From positions 117,019,519 to 117,083,518 of the forward strand of contig OW386286.2 in NCBI GenBank assembly GCA_936432065.2: a stretch of DNA of 64,000 nucleotides. Reading direction: 5' to 3'. The notes under the pieces were generated by a model that ran no database searches, was not told where the DNA came from, and saw only the letters and a program-made list of their open reading frames with translations. The position numbers and the translations under genes were made by a program. This document shows, in pieces, positions 1 through 9,617 of this stretch; the first letter of the stretch is position 1, and every line of letters begins with the position of its first letter. The stretch comes from Rutpela maculata. Taxonomy: Eukaryota; Arthropoda; Insecta; Coleoptera; Cerambycidae.

Positions 1-446
1 TAAAAACTTAGACATTTTGCATTTGAATTTTGTGCAAACTGCTGTTTTTACCAATTTTTTCTGTAGCTATAATAAGGCTCTATAAAAAAATATATTCTTT
101 ATTGTTTCATATTGAAATACTCGTTTCGGTAATGAGAAACTTCACCTTCAGTTTTTTTTTGCTTAATTTTTAATTTAGTGTATACTTAGTGTCTTATTTT
201 AAGTCTCATCGAAACTTTATTATTTTGCTAGAGATAGAATTCAAATGGTGTCCACGAATCAAGAGTGATACAAAGTTCAAATAATTTTAGAACCGTATTC
301 TGCATGCCCTAGTAGAATCAAATTCTGAATTCGTATATTGCTAATTCATGTTTTACAAAATAGTAGTTTATTTTCAATCGTCTTCCTTTTTTTTTTATAT
401 TTTCAATAGTGTCAATGAAGTTGTTCTATTAAAATTAAATTTAATT
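1..446. other. AT-rich DNA, no feature seen
   Basis: No credible ORF, RNA gene or mobile-element end was seen on either strand. The stretch ends where a copy of the ACTTCCAC repeat family begins. Confidence 0.6.
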
Positions 447-1081
447 ACTTTCACATCCAGTGGAAGTATGGTAACAAGATAGGCTTAGAAAGTCATGAAA
501 CGTCGAGATTTTAAATTTGAGCGAAAAAAAATTTCTGTCTGTCGGTCTGTAACTTTTTTTGTGCCCACGTTTATTCTGGAATCGTTTAAGATATTGACTT
601 AAAATTTGGTACACGTATGTACTTTAACGGGATCTGGAACTAGTCGAAGGGTTGGGGGGTAAAATGTGGTAAATAGGGGGTAGATTGGGGGTAAATCGGT
701 AAATCAAGCAGATAAGAGTCCATAAAATTGGTATTTAGCTAAGGTTTAAAAAAATTTTTGGCATTAGCCACCCCCATTACCACCCCTACCCCATTATTAA
801 AGGAGATGAAAATAAAATTGTGATTTAGTGTGTGTACAAGAACCAAAAGTCTCAAAATATACTTTTTACTTCATCCACCTCCACTACTACCCCCTTATCA
901 CCACCCCCACCCCACTACCGTGTGGTATATCGTTTTATGGGTTTTTGGGGTAGACGATTTCAAATATTATATTATTAAAGTTCTATAATTAATAACAATT
1001 ATTTCCACATACAAAATTTTTTCCTTATGAGAGACTTGGATAGAAAATCTGGATGTGGAAGTAGTGATTCCTTGGGCAGCG
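447..1081 (+). mobile_element. ACTTCCAC-family repeat, copy A
   Basis: Near full-length copy of a dispersed family of about 670 bp that occurs at least nine times in the window. It opens with a variant of ACTTCCACATCCAGTGGAAG and closes with GGATGTGGAAGTAGTGATTC followed by the end word GGGCAGCG. About 14 bp of terminal inverted repeat (ACTTCCACATCCAG) is visible. Between the ends come a GTCTGTCGGTCTG run, an A-rich block, and C-rich blocks containing CCACCCCCA. It has no coding capacity. The family is non-autonomous and its superfamily is not assigned. Confidence 0.8.
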
Positions 1082-1865
1082 GTTTTTTACTTTAATAACA
1101 AAACGAGTGTGTGGTTGAACTTGAAATTACCACTACCAACACTCAACTTTTAACATTATTTTTACTGACATAAATGATACCAAATCTTATTAAACATTTT
1201 TAAACTGTGATAATTAATTTTTTATAAATTTTTAGATGTGGTATGAAAAATAGTTCCAGCCACAGCAGACTTTGACTATGAGATAATTGTGACACTTAAT
1301 CCGTTATAGGGATCAAAGAAGATCAAGAAAGAAATAGCTAGGTGAATTTATATTATAAGGCATACCTGTAATCATATCTTGAATATATATAGTTTCGGAA
1401 ATGTTTGTTTCATTGATCACTTCAAATTTATTTAATACTTTTTATATTTTTAAATCTAATTTCTATTATTTTACTTAGCGACATTTTCTGGGACCCCACT
1501 TTAGTGGGGTCTATAGCATATGTGCTATAAAACGATTAAAATATCTAGGGATATGTGCAAGATTTATAAGCAAATATCAAATGATTATGTATGACCTGCC
1601 TTTTTATATATTTTCCGAAATCTCAAGAAATGAATTGTGAATAAATTATGTTGGTTTCTAATGTATATTATAACAACTTGAATGTTACCGCTGAGTTAAT
1701 TTTAAAATAAATGAAAGGAATCTATTTTGCAACAAATAAATCTTCTTTTATATTACGAAAAAAATAACTCAATGAAAGAACGATGAAAGATTTATATTTA
1801 TACCCGGCTCCAATATAAAATGATTAATTTTGAATAAATTATGTTTCCTCATATGGAATTTTTTA
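1082..1865. other. AT-rich DNA with one short hairpin
   Basis: No gene is supported. The only structure is a perfect 9-bp stem at 1492-1511, GACCCCACT and AGTGGGGTC separated by TT. Confidence 0.5.
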
Positions 1866-2272
1866 TTGTTTTTAATCGAAAAAAATTATTTCATCAAAGT
1901 CGGCTGATGTTTTATACTTAGTGTATGATTTTACATTCTGAACAACTTTTCTCTTTATTTTTTTTTTTTCATTTAGAAAAATAAAGGTGTACTTATTTCT
2001 TAAATATTTGTTTACAAATCACCCTGTATATCTAAAATTATATTCTCATATACAGCTAATTATATATGTAACTATATTATTCAACGAGAATAATTTTAGG
2101 TATGCAGGAGGATTTTGAAACAAATATTTAAGAAATAATATAAGTTCACTTTTATTTTTCAAAATGAAAAAAAAAAAAATGAGAAAAGTTTTTCAGAATG
2201 TAAAATCACACACAAGGTATAAAATGTCAGCCGACTTTAATGAAATAATTTTCTTCGATAACAAAACAATAC
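1866..2272. repeat. Inverted repeat, arms of about 170 bp, beside the retrozyme
   Basis: The left arm (about 1870-2035) reads TTTTAATCGAAAAAAATTAT then CAAAGTCGGCTGATGTT. Its inverted counterpart lies at about 2103-2272 (CAGCCGACTTTAATGAAATA then TTCTTCGATAACAAAACAAT). The loop is about 65 bp and holds a second short inverted repeat around TTCTCATATACAG. The right arm ends within about 10 bp of the first retrozyme unit. The arms are diverged, so this is probably an old foldback-type element. Confidence 0.75.
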
Positions 2273-2537
2273 TTTACTCTTACTCTTTTTCTTTGCGGTC
2301 TTACCCACGATTTTTTCCTGTTTGCCATAAAGCTTTGGTCCGCACTAACATCTCCTATTTTTTATTCTTCCTTGGGTCCAGTGATTCCACGCAGGTAGCT
2401 ATAGTTGCCTCCGTGGTGTGTTAGTTGTCGCTCCGGAAACCCGGGGTCTTCTAACTCTTGCCACAAATGTGCGACTGGCTGCCAGTCAGTGGTCACCGTT
2501 TGTGTCAATTCCTAAGTTGTGCCTATCCTTTCAACTT

Positions 2538-2592
2538 AGCTACACCGTGCTGATGAGGACCAACGAGTCCGAAACACGTGTCCACGGTTGCT
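2538..2592 (+). ncRNA. Hammerhead ribozyme type I, unit 1
   Basis: Stem I pairs ACCGTG (2544-2549) with CACGGT (2583-2588) and resumes beyond a small internal loop as AGC (2538-2540) with GCT (2590-2592). The conserved box CTGATGA is at 2550-2556. Stem II is GGAC/GTCC (2557-2560 and 2567-2570) with loop CAACGA. GAAA is at 2571-2574. Stem III is minimal, CACGTG at 2575-2580. The cleavage triplet GTC ends at 2582, so the predicted cut is between 2582 and 2583. All invariant core bases are present. Confidence 0.95.
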
Positions 2593-2845
2593 CTTTTTCT
2601 TTGCGGTCTTACCCACGATTTTTTCCTGTTTGCCATAAAGCTTTGGTCCGCACTAACATCTCCTATTTTTTATTCTTCCTTGGGTCCAGTGATTCCACGC
2701 AGGTAGCTATAGTTGCCTCCGTGGTGTGTTAGTTGTCGCTCCGGAAACCCGGGGTCTTCTAACTCTTGCCACAAATGTGCGACTGGCTGCCTGTCAGTGG
2801 TCACCGTTTGTGTCAATTCCTAAGTTGTGCCTATCCTTTCAACTT

Positions 2846-2900
2846 AGCTACACCGTGCTGATGAGGACCAACGAGTCCGAAACACGTGTCCACGGTTGCT
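2846..2900 (+). ncRNA. Hammerhead ribozyme type I, unit 2
   Basis: Same sequence and folding as the first ribozyme, shifted by 308 bp. CTGATGA is at 2858-2864, GAAA at 2879-2882, and the predicted cleavage is after C2890. Stem I, stem II and the short palindromic stem III are unchanged. Confidence 0.95.
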
Positions 2901-3153
2901 CTTTTTCTTTGCGGTCTTACCCACGATTTTTTCCTGTTTGCCATAAAGCTTTGGTCCGCACTAACATCTCCTATTTTTTATTCTTCCTTGGGTCCAGTGA
3001 TTCCACGCAGGTAGCTATAGTTGCCTCCGTGGTGTGTTAGTTGTCGCTCCGGAAACCCGGGGTCTTCTAACTCTTGCCACAAATGTGCGACTGGCTGCCT
3101 GTCAGTGGTCACCGTTTGTGTCAATTCCTAAGTTGTGCCTATCCTTTCAACTT

Positions 3154-3208
3154 AGCTACACCGTGCTGATGAGGACCAACGAGTCCGAAACACGTGTCCA
3201 CGGTTGCT
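3154..3208 (+). ncRNA. Hammerhead ribozyme type I, unit 3
   Basis: Third identical core: CTGATGA at 3166-3172, GAAA at 3187-3190, predicted cleavage after C3198. A transcript cleaved here and in the previous unit would release a 308-nt monomer. Confidence 0.95.
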
Positions 3209-3461
3209 CTTTTTCTTTGCGGTCTTACCCACGATTTTTTCCTGTTTGCCATAAAGCTTTGGTCCGCACTAACATCTCCTATTTTTTATTCTTCCTTGGG
3301 TCCAGTGATTCCACGCAGGTAGCTATAGTTGCCTCCGTGGTGTGTTAGTTGTCGCTCCGGAAACCCGGGGTCTTCTAACTCTTGCCACAAATGTGCGACT
3401 GGCTGCCTGTCAGTGGTCACCGTTTGTGTCAATTCCTAAGTTGTGCCTATCCTTTCAACTT

Positions 3462-3516
3462 AGCTACACCGTGCTGATGAGGACCAACGAGTCCGAAACA
3501 CGTGTCCACGGTTGCT
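3462..3516 (+). ncRNA. Hammerhead ribozyme type I, unit 4
   Basis: Last intact core in the array: CTGATGA at 3474-3480, GAAA at 3495-3498, predicted cleavage after C3506. The unit that follows is cut off after about 126 nt and has no ribozyme. Confidence 0.95.
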
Positions 3517-3632
3517 CTTTTTCTTTGCGGTCTTACCCACGATTTTTTCCTGTTTGCCATAAAGCTTTGGTCCGCACTAACATCTCCTATTTTTTATTCT
3601 TCCTTGGGTCCAGTGATTCCACGCAGGTAGCT

Positions 3633-4440
3633 TTACTTGACACCTTAAAAGTTTGCAAAAAAATATGCAACACCACAAAACACTTTTTTTAATACAAACA
3701 CAAATTATGTACGAAATTAATCACTAATCGTACGTCCCAAGTATGTATTATTCCCCAAACCTATCACTCACTTTTGCCACCTTAAGGGCGCCGGAATTAT
3801 AGGTTAAATTTACTTAAAAACATGACTTCGTAGTTCGAGGATTTCTTCTAAATCCCTGAACTGATTAAAAAGAAATTTCACAGGCTTTGAGAAAAAACTC
3901 GATAGAATGGTACTGGACTATTGCAAATTCACGAAAAGTAATATTTTTTTCTTGTCAAGCTGTTAAACATCCTCTAACTTTGAACCTAATTTTAAAATAA
4001 TAAAAAAGATATTATCTTATTGATATTAGTCTGAGCTCATCTGCTATAGTATATGAAACATATCGATATTTAAATTTCAATTTTTTATTCAGTAGTTTTT
4101 GAAAAATCCTCGAACTACTAGAACCAATTCATTGAAAATAAATAAGACAAATTGCCGATAAAGCAAGCGTTGGTTTGTAAGACCAATAATGTAAAAGTCA
4201 TAAATGAAGTTTAGCACTTGGCTCGCAGGTGGCGCCTGACTAGATCGCTTCGTTTCACGATGTCGTCAATACGTTATGAAGGTCACTTTTTTTATGTGAT
4301 TCATACTCTTATATAGTATATTAGGATACCGCGACGAACTCTCTAGGCAATGAAAACCCGTCTTTTTGTCCATCGTCTTTATATCCCATTCACATAATAT
4401 GTAAAAATTACAAAATTATAAAACTATGAATTTGCACATT
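3633..4440. repeat. Retrozyme right flank: dispersed repeat and a short inverted repeat
   Basis: The first 90 bp (ACTTGACACCTTAAAAG, then CAACACCACAAAACAC and AAATTATGTACGAAATTA) recur at about 8680-8790, so the flank itself is a dispersed repeat. A 15-bp inverted repeat, GTAGTTCGAGGATTT (about 3829) and AAATCCTCGAACTAC (about 4110), may mark another small element. No gene is seen. Confidence 0.6.
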
Positions 4441-5703
4441 TTATACAGTGTCCGTCAAAAAGTCTGCACCATATGACTATTGTTATTGACTTTTTGAAAA
4501 ATTTTATTTTTGATAAAAGTTCGTGCCTGTTCTCAAACGAAAAAAGGACTGCAGAAATGTGTGTTAGTCCTGGCGCTTAAGTCGAAAAATATATATTTTA
4601 TTGAAATTACCTCAAGAGTAAACATGCAACCGAAACATGTTATTTAAAGAAGTTGCTTATAATGTGAAGTTATATCCAGATATCAAATTTGGTTGTTCTT
4701 TTCTAAAAATAAAATCTAATTTCTAATTTCTGTAAAATTAATGGTTTCGAAAATAAATATAGAAGTATAAAGATGGCGTCCTATAAAATGAAGTATTTAA
4801 TTAAAAATTTATCTCAGAATATAGCACTTACATCAGAAATGCTAACAACCGTAATGAAATACTAACGATTAGGCTTTCAAATGATTTTTTGACTATTTTT
4901 ATACTTACCGTAAAAAACAAAGAATAAGTTATGACAGAAACAATTAGCTTCCTTACATTTTTTTTTAATAAAAACGTCGCCATTTTTTAAATGTAAGTAC
5001 TTAGTCAGTAATTAAAAAAATGTATTATATACTGTTTTTTCGTCCGTTTACAGCATTTTCTTCAAATAAAAATTGTATTATAAACTAGAAGCGGGACTTT
5101 CTAGAAAGCGTATTTTTTTTTTCTCAATAAATATTGGTTTAAGCGAAAAAATGATAGACATCAAAAATAAAGCCCATAAACTGAAAATTAATTTGTATTT
5201 ATTTAATATTTACGTAGAATTAATCGTTCCGGAGATTTCTTAGTTTATAGATATCGGAAAGATTATTGGATGAAGTATTTAGTTTAAATGTTGAATATGT
5301 TGAATGAAACTATGAAACTTCCATAAAAATTTCCAAGGAACAGAATAAAAAATAATTAATCAACCTTTGCAATGATTTTTTGTTTGTTTCTGTATCATAA
5401 ACATAAAGAAATTATGGCCGAAACAATGTGCCTATTCACATTTTTTTTTTTATAAAATGTCACAATTTTGTTATTGTATTGGGGTATTCTCACTCGGTGG
5501 CACTTAAAAAATATGTATATTTATTGGAAGTAGCATCAAATTTTAAGAAGAAAAGGTTCTATGCAATTTTTCACATAAATTGATAGTTTTTAAGTTATAA
5601 CGACTTCAAAATTGCGATTTTAGCTTAAAAAAAAGGTATTTCCAAACGGCTTTCGTCAAGTATCTCGAAAAGTATATTACTTTATCGAAAAAATATTACA
5701 GAG

Positions 5704-6420
5704 CCCAGGTAGCAAGGTGACGTCATTATGACGTCTTTTAAAGGTGATTTTTCGTCGCCGACATCATTGTCCCAATAAATGACGTACCAGAGACGTGATA
5801 TTTATAACATACTTCTGACGTCATCATGAAGACGTCAAATACACGTTTCTTTTAGGTAATTATTCTGACGTCATTAATAAATGACGTACCAGAGACGTGA
5901 TATTTAATACGTACTTCTGACGTCATCATGAAGACGTCAAATACACGTTTCTTTTAGGTCATTATTTTGACGTCATTAAAATGACGTGAAATAAATCATT
6001 ATAAAATAAAAATAAATAGAAGTATTTAGTGACTAGTTCAATTTTTGCCACATAGTAATAATAATTTTGTTTTACTATTTCTAACTAGGTATACAGCTTT
6101 TAAACATATTTAAATAAAGATGTTCAGTGATTCAGTGAGTTAAGTGTTGGGTTGCGAGGCAAAAGGTCCGCGGTTCGATCCCTGCACGTTCCGGTTTTTT
6201 TTTCGTCAAAAACTTTATTAATATTTGTGGAAAAATATTATAATGAGAGGTTTGCATCTCTTATCGCAAAATTCACTGATTACCAATACGTCTATATGAC
6301 GTCATTGGGCTGTGACATTGTGCCGTCTTTTCACGTCATTTTTACGTCATGCTGAAGGTGAAATTGACGTAATTAATGCCGAAAAAACGACGTCATAATG
6401 ACGGCACCTTGCTGCCTGGG
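5704..6420. mobile_element. TIR element with GACGTC subterminal repeats
   Basis: Ends are CCCAGGTAGCAAGGTG and, inverted, CACCTTGCTGCCTGGG. Both are followed inward by many copies of the palindrome GACGTC, often inside TGACGTCAT. The flanking dinucleotide AG on each side may be a 2-bp TSD. A tandem of about 120 bp (ATGACGTACCAGAGACGTGA) lies in the left half and a tRNA-like module at 6131-6190 in the right half. No transposase is present. The terminus resembles those at 9570 and 12234/16531, so these are probably one group. Superfamily unknown. Confidence 0.8.
6131..6190 (+). other. tRNA-like module with box B inside a TIR element
   Basis: Contains GGTTCGATCCC (6172-6182), matching the pol III box B, inside a T-arm-like hairpin (GCGG and CTGC around the 8-nt TTCGATCC loop). 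Upstream is an AGTTAAGTGTTGG stretch resembling a D-arm/box A, and downstream is a run of T, a possible pol III terminator. There is no full cloverleaf, so it is a tRNA-derived relic or promoter and not a functional tRNA gene. Confidence 0.5.
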
Positions 6421-7478
6421 AGTTAAATATCTCAGAAACTGTGACACCTACGTCAAGGATGCCAATAGGTAGAATAATAGGTTATTAATTATGCTTTCAA
6501 CTGTTTTTTTATTTGTTTCTGCAGCATAAGAAACAAAGAAGTTATGACCGAAGCAATGTGCGTCTACACATTTTTTTAATAACAACGTCGCTATTTTGTT
6601 ACTGTAATTAGCCAGTAATTAAAAAAAAAAGGAATTTCAAACACTGTTTCTCGTTAATATATAGCATGACGTAGATGCTTAATTTTGTTGGTTTGTATAC
6701 AGTACTTGCTTATAAAAAATATACAGTTTACACTATATTTTCGATAAAACGTATTTTTTTTTCCTTTTCCAAATATTAGCTTTATTGAAAAATGGGTAGA
6801 GACCAAAAATAAAGCTCATAAACTGATAATGAATTTCGCTTGTTTATTTATTTACATAGATTTAATAGTTTCGAAGATATGAAAGTTTAAAAATGGCGTC
6901 CGAACGTTTGTAAGACGAAAAATGCAGTTTAAATGTTAAATATCTCAGAAATTGTAACACCTATGTCACGCAAGCTAAGAAATGAAATTAAAGACAATTA
7001 GTTGTGCTTTCAAATTATTTTTTATTCGTTTCTGTAGCATTAGAAATAAAAAAGTTATGACGGAAAAATATGCGTATTTATATTTTTTTATATAAAATGG
7101 TCGCCATTTTATTACTTTAATTAGCCAGTAATTTAAAAAAATTATCTGAAATACAGTTTTTCGTTAAGATGTAGCATTATCTAGATGCTCAAATTTGTTT
7201 GCTCATTTAAAGCACTTGCTTTAGAAAAAAAATGCATTTTAAACTTTAAAGGTAATTTTGAAACACTTGGATGCCAAATATAAACTTAAATATCTCCGAA
7301 ACTATTAATCCTACATCAATAAACAAAAAATATAATTAAATTCCAGTTTGTACTTTCTGTAATTGGTCTATCATTTTTTCGATAAAGTAATACTTCGAGA
7401 TATTTGACGAAAGCCGTTTGGAAATACCTTTTTTTTTAAGCTAAAATCGCAATTTTGAAGTCGTTATAACTTAAAAAC

Positions 7479-8152
7479 CGCTGCCCAAGGAATCACTACT
7501 TCCACATGCAGATTCTCTATCCAAGTCACTCACAACGAAAAAAACTCTGTATGTGAAAATAATTGTTTATGGAACTTTAATAATAGAATATTTGAAATCC
7601 TCTACCCCAAAAACCCATAAAACGATACCCTACATCAGTAGTGGGGTGGGGGGTGGATGAAGTAAAAAATATTTTAAGGTTTCTGGTTCCTGTACATAGA
7701 TAGGTACACTAAATCACAATTTTTTTTCATCCCCTTTACTAAGGGGATGGGGGTGGTAATGGGGGTGGCTAATGACAAACATTTTTTTGAGACCTTAGCT
7801 TCTCTTGTATATACTAAATACCAATTTTATGGACTCTTACCTGCTTGATTGACCTATTTACCCCAAATTTACCGCAATTTACCCCCCAACTCTTCGACGG
7901 AACAAGATGAAAATATAATCTGGTTCTAGATCTCGTTGAAGGACATATGTGTACCAAATTTCAAGTCAATATCTTAAACGGTTTCAGAGTAAACGTGCGC
8001 ACAACAAAAAAAAGTTACAGACAGACCGACAGACATAGAAATTTTTTTCGCTCAAACTTAAAATCTCGACGTTTCATGACATTTTAAGCCTATTTGGACA
8101 ATAAAAATTTTAAAAAAATTTTTTGTCGTTACTATCCACGTCCAGTGGAAGT
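7479..8152 (-). mobile_element. ACTTCCAC-family repeat, copy B
   Basis: Full-length reverse copy, from CGCTGCCCAAGGAATC to CCAGTGGAAGT. Its ends are fixed by comparison with the uninterrupted inverted arm near 5590. The junctions suggest a short duplication of a GTTT-type target on the minus strand (AAAC on the plus strand). Confidence 0.85.
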
Positions 8153-8265
8153 AAAACTATCAATTTATGTGAAAAATTGCATAGAACCTTTTCTTCTTAA
8201 AATTCGATTCTATTTCAGCTCCAACAAACATATATATTTTTTAAGTGCCACTCCCTGAGAGGGGG

Positions 8266-9240
8266 TGGCATCCACCCCCTATAAATTAACAAGCCCCTGC
8301 ACAATATAGAAACTTTTACTATTATACTGCCAAAAATGGACGAAATCCGTTCAAAATAACATTATTCCGAAGTTAAAACCTCTAGTTACTGTACTATAAG
8401 TCCAGAGACGAATAATATAATACATAATTACTATTACTCTATCTTGAAACGGTTCAAATTAGATTGCATGCTTCGCATTGTTGATTCAAGGTCACTACCA
8501 TTTTCATTTGTTTGGTTTTTGCGGCCTCCACCTATCTCCTGGAAGAGGAATTACAAAATGCTGCTACTGTTATTTGCACTGAAATTATTGGTTGATATCC
8601 GCGATGTAATATTGCCAAATAGTACACGTAGTTCCATCTGTTCAAATTTGTGAGGTTGGTGATGCGCTCCGGCGGTCTTAAAAATTTGCATAAAAAATAT
8701 ACAACACCACAAAACACATTCTTTTTGATACAAATACAAATTATGTACGAAATTACCTATTATTCACTTGACACCTTAAAAGTTATATTTTTTACACATT
8801 GTATTTAGCTAAGGCTTGGACCTAAAAAGCATTGCAATGGTTTTATGCGGCAGGCACTTGTTAATCATTAAGACATAAATAAACTTGGATAAATAAACTT
8901 GGGTGGTACTTTAAAAATGAGAAGATACTTAGCTTATCTATTCCTGTTATGTATTGCCTGGTCCTTTAAGCTTGTTTCTTTATGCATAGCACTGCACTAT
9001 CGGTTCTGCCACTACATACTCTGTATTAGTTATTTTCAAATATTAATTCTATTTCAATTTTGTTCTTTTGTTACGATATATCGATTTGCGCGGAATTCTT
9101 TAATCTACAAATTCACCTAATTTTTATCAAATTTGGCGGGCTTTTAGCGGGCGTTTTCACGTTTTAATGGCAGCGTTTTTCGGACGCGTTCGTTCGCTCG
9201 GAAAGCACAATTCGAACTCCGTATTTCATGTTTTAACGTT
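8266..9240. other. Mostly unassigned AT-rich DNA
   Basis: The block 8675-8790 repeats the sequence that flanks the retrozyme on its right (AATATACAACACCACAAAAC, then CACTTGACACCTTAAAAGTT), in a rotated order that implies a tandem parent. Short ORFs here show no recognisable protein features. Nothing else is supported. Confidence 0.5.
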
Positions 9241-9265
9241 TTTATAGAAATATGTTTCTTGAAAA

Positions 9266-9570
9266 AGATGGCAAAAATGCTGTTTGGATATCCGTGGGCA
9301 AACTGGACAGGATAAACCATGGATATCGATTCTATTACATCCGTAGGATATAGATATTTTGTACACCTTTAGGATACCGACATCATGTCGGGATATCCGT
9401 AGGCAATCAGTTGCAGATATCCGTAGGATATCCATAATTGGATCTTTACAGGATATTAATATCCAATCAGGTCAACCCTGGGAAGTCCTGGGGATATGTT
9501 TATGGGATATCCCAAATCTGGGACAACGGGACTCCAATAGGATATCCTCATGATATCATGTGCTGCCTGG
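9266..9570. mobile_element. Partial TIR element with GATATC subterminal repeats
   Basis: Carries roughly ten GATATC hexamers, many as GGATATCCGTAGG, and ends at 9570 in TGCTGCCTGGG, the same terminus as the element at 5704-6420. The left end was not found, so it is probably truncated. The shared terminus with a different palindromic hexamer suggests a related but diverged family. Confidence 0.6.
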
Positions 9571-9617
9571 GAATATACTGGTTACCAGCTTATAACCTGA
9601 TAAAAGATCAACGCCGC

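Larger units (their letters stand above)
2283..3632 (+). mobile_element. Retrozyme-like tandem array of 308-bp units with hammerhead ribozymes
   Basis: A head-to-tail array with an exact 308-bp period (equivalent bases at 2418, 2726, 3034 and 3342), about 4.4 units long. Copies are almost identical; the clearest difference is one base at about 2481 (CCAGTCAGTGG in the first unit, CCTGTCAGTGG in the others). Every full unit holds a complete type I hammerhead. The first unit begins at 2283, which corresponds to 8 nt downstream of the cleavage site; the last stops inside a unit at 3632 (shared up to AGGTAGCT). In known animal retrozymes, units of this size are delimited by type I hammerheads, are transcribed as multimers, self-cleave and circularise, and move by borrowed reverse transcriptase; Penelope-like elements are suspected. 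Unbroken reading frames across units are by-products of the repeat and shift frame at each unit, because 308 is not a multiple of 3. Alternative: hammerhead-bearing satellite DNA like that of schistosomes and cave crickets. Confidence 0.93.
4870..7300. repeat. Degenerate tandem repeat of about 500 bp
   Basis: A recognisable block (AAAGAAGTTATGACCGAA, then AACGTCGCTATTTTGTTACT, then TTAGCCAGTAATT, then CTGTTTTTCG) recurs near 4920, 5405, 6535 and 7055. The spacing is about 500 bp once the 717-bp TIR element at 5704-6420 is subtracted. Copies are strongly diverged and non-coding. I do not recognise the family. Confidence 0.6.
5486..8265. mobile_element. Element with long terminal inverted repeats, interrupted twice
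   Basis: The left arm, about 5486-5697 (GGTGGCACTTAAAAAATATG to TACTTTATCGAAAAAA), is repeated inverted in two pieces at about 7370-7478 and 8153-8265 (ending AAGTGCCACTCCC). The split is exactly the ACTTCCAC-family copy at 7479-8152. The unsplit left arm preserves the pre-insertion order, GATAGTTTTTAAGTT. A second element, 5704-6420, sits just inside the left arm. The interior holds degenerate repeats and no ORF. Confidence 0.8.

Noticed and set aside
2418..3692. Tandem open frames of 104 residues across the 308-bp array
   Set aside because: They recur only because the DNA repeats, shift frame every unit, and are better explained by structured ribozyme RNA; no codon-like constraint is visible.
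6131..6190. A functional tRNA gene
   Set aside because: Box B and a T-arm-like hairpin are present, but no complete acceptor, D and anticodon arms can be folded.
5704..6420. Multiple TGACGTCA words as CREB/CRE regulatory sites
   Set aside because: They lie only within a transposable element and occur as its subterminal repeat array; a regulatory role for a gene is not supported.
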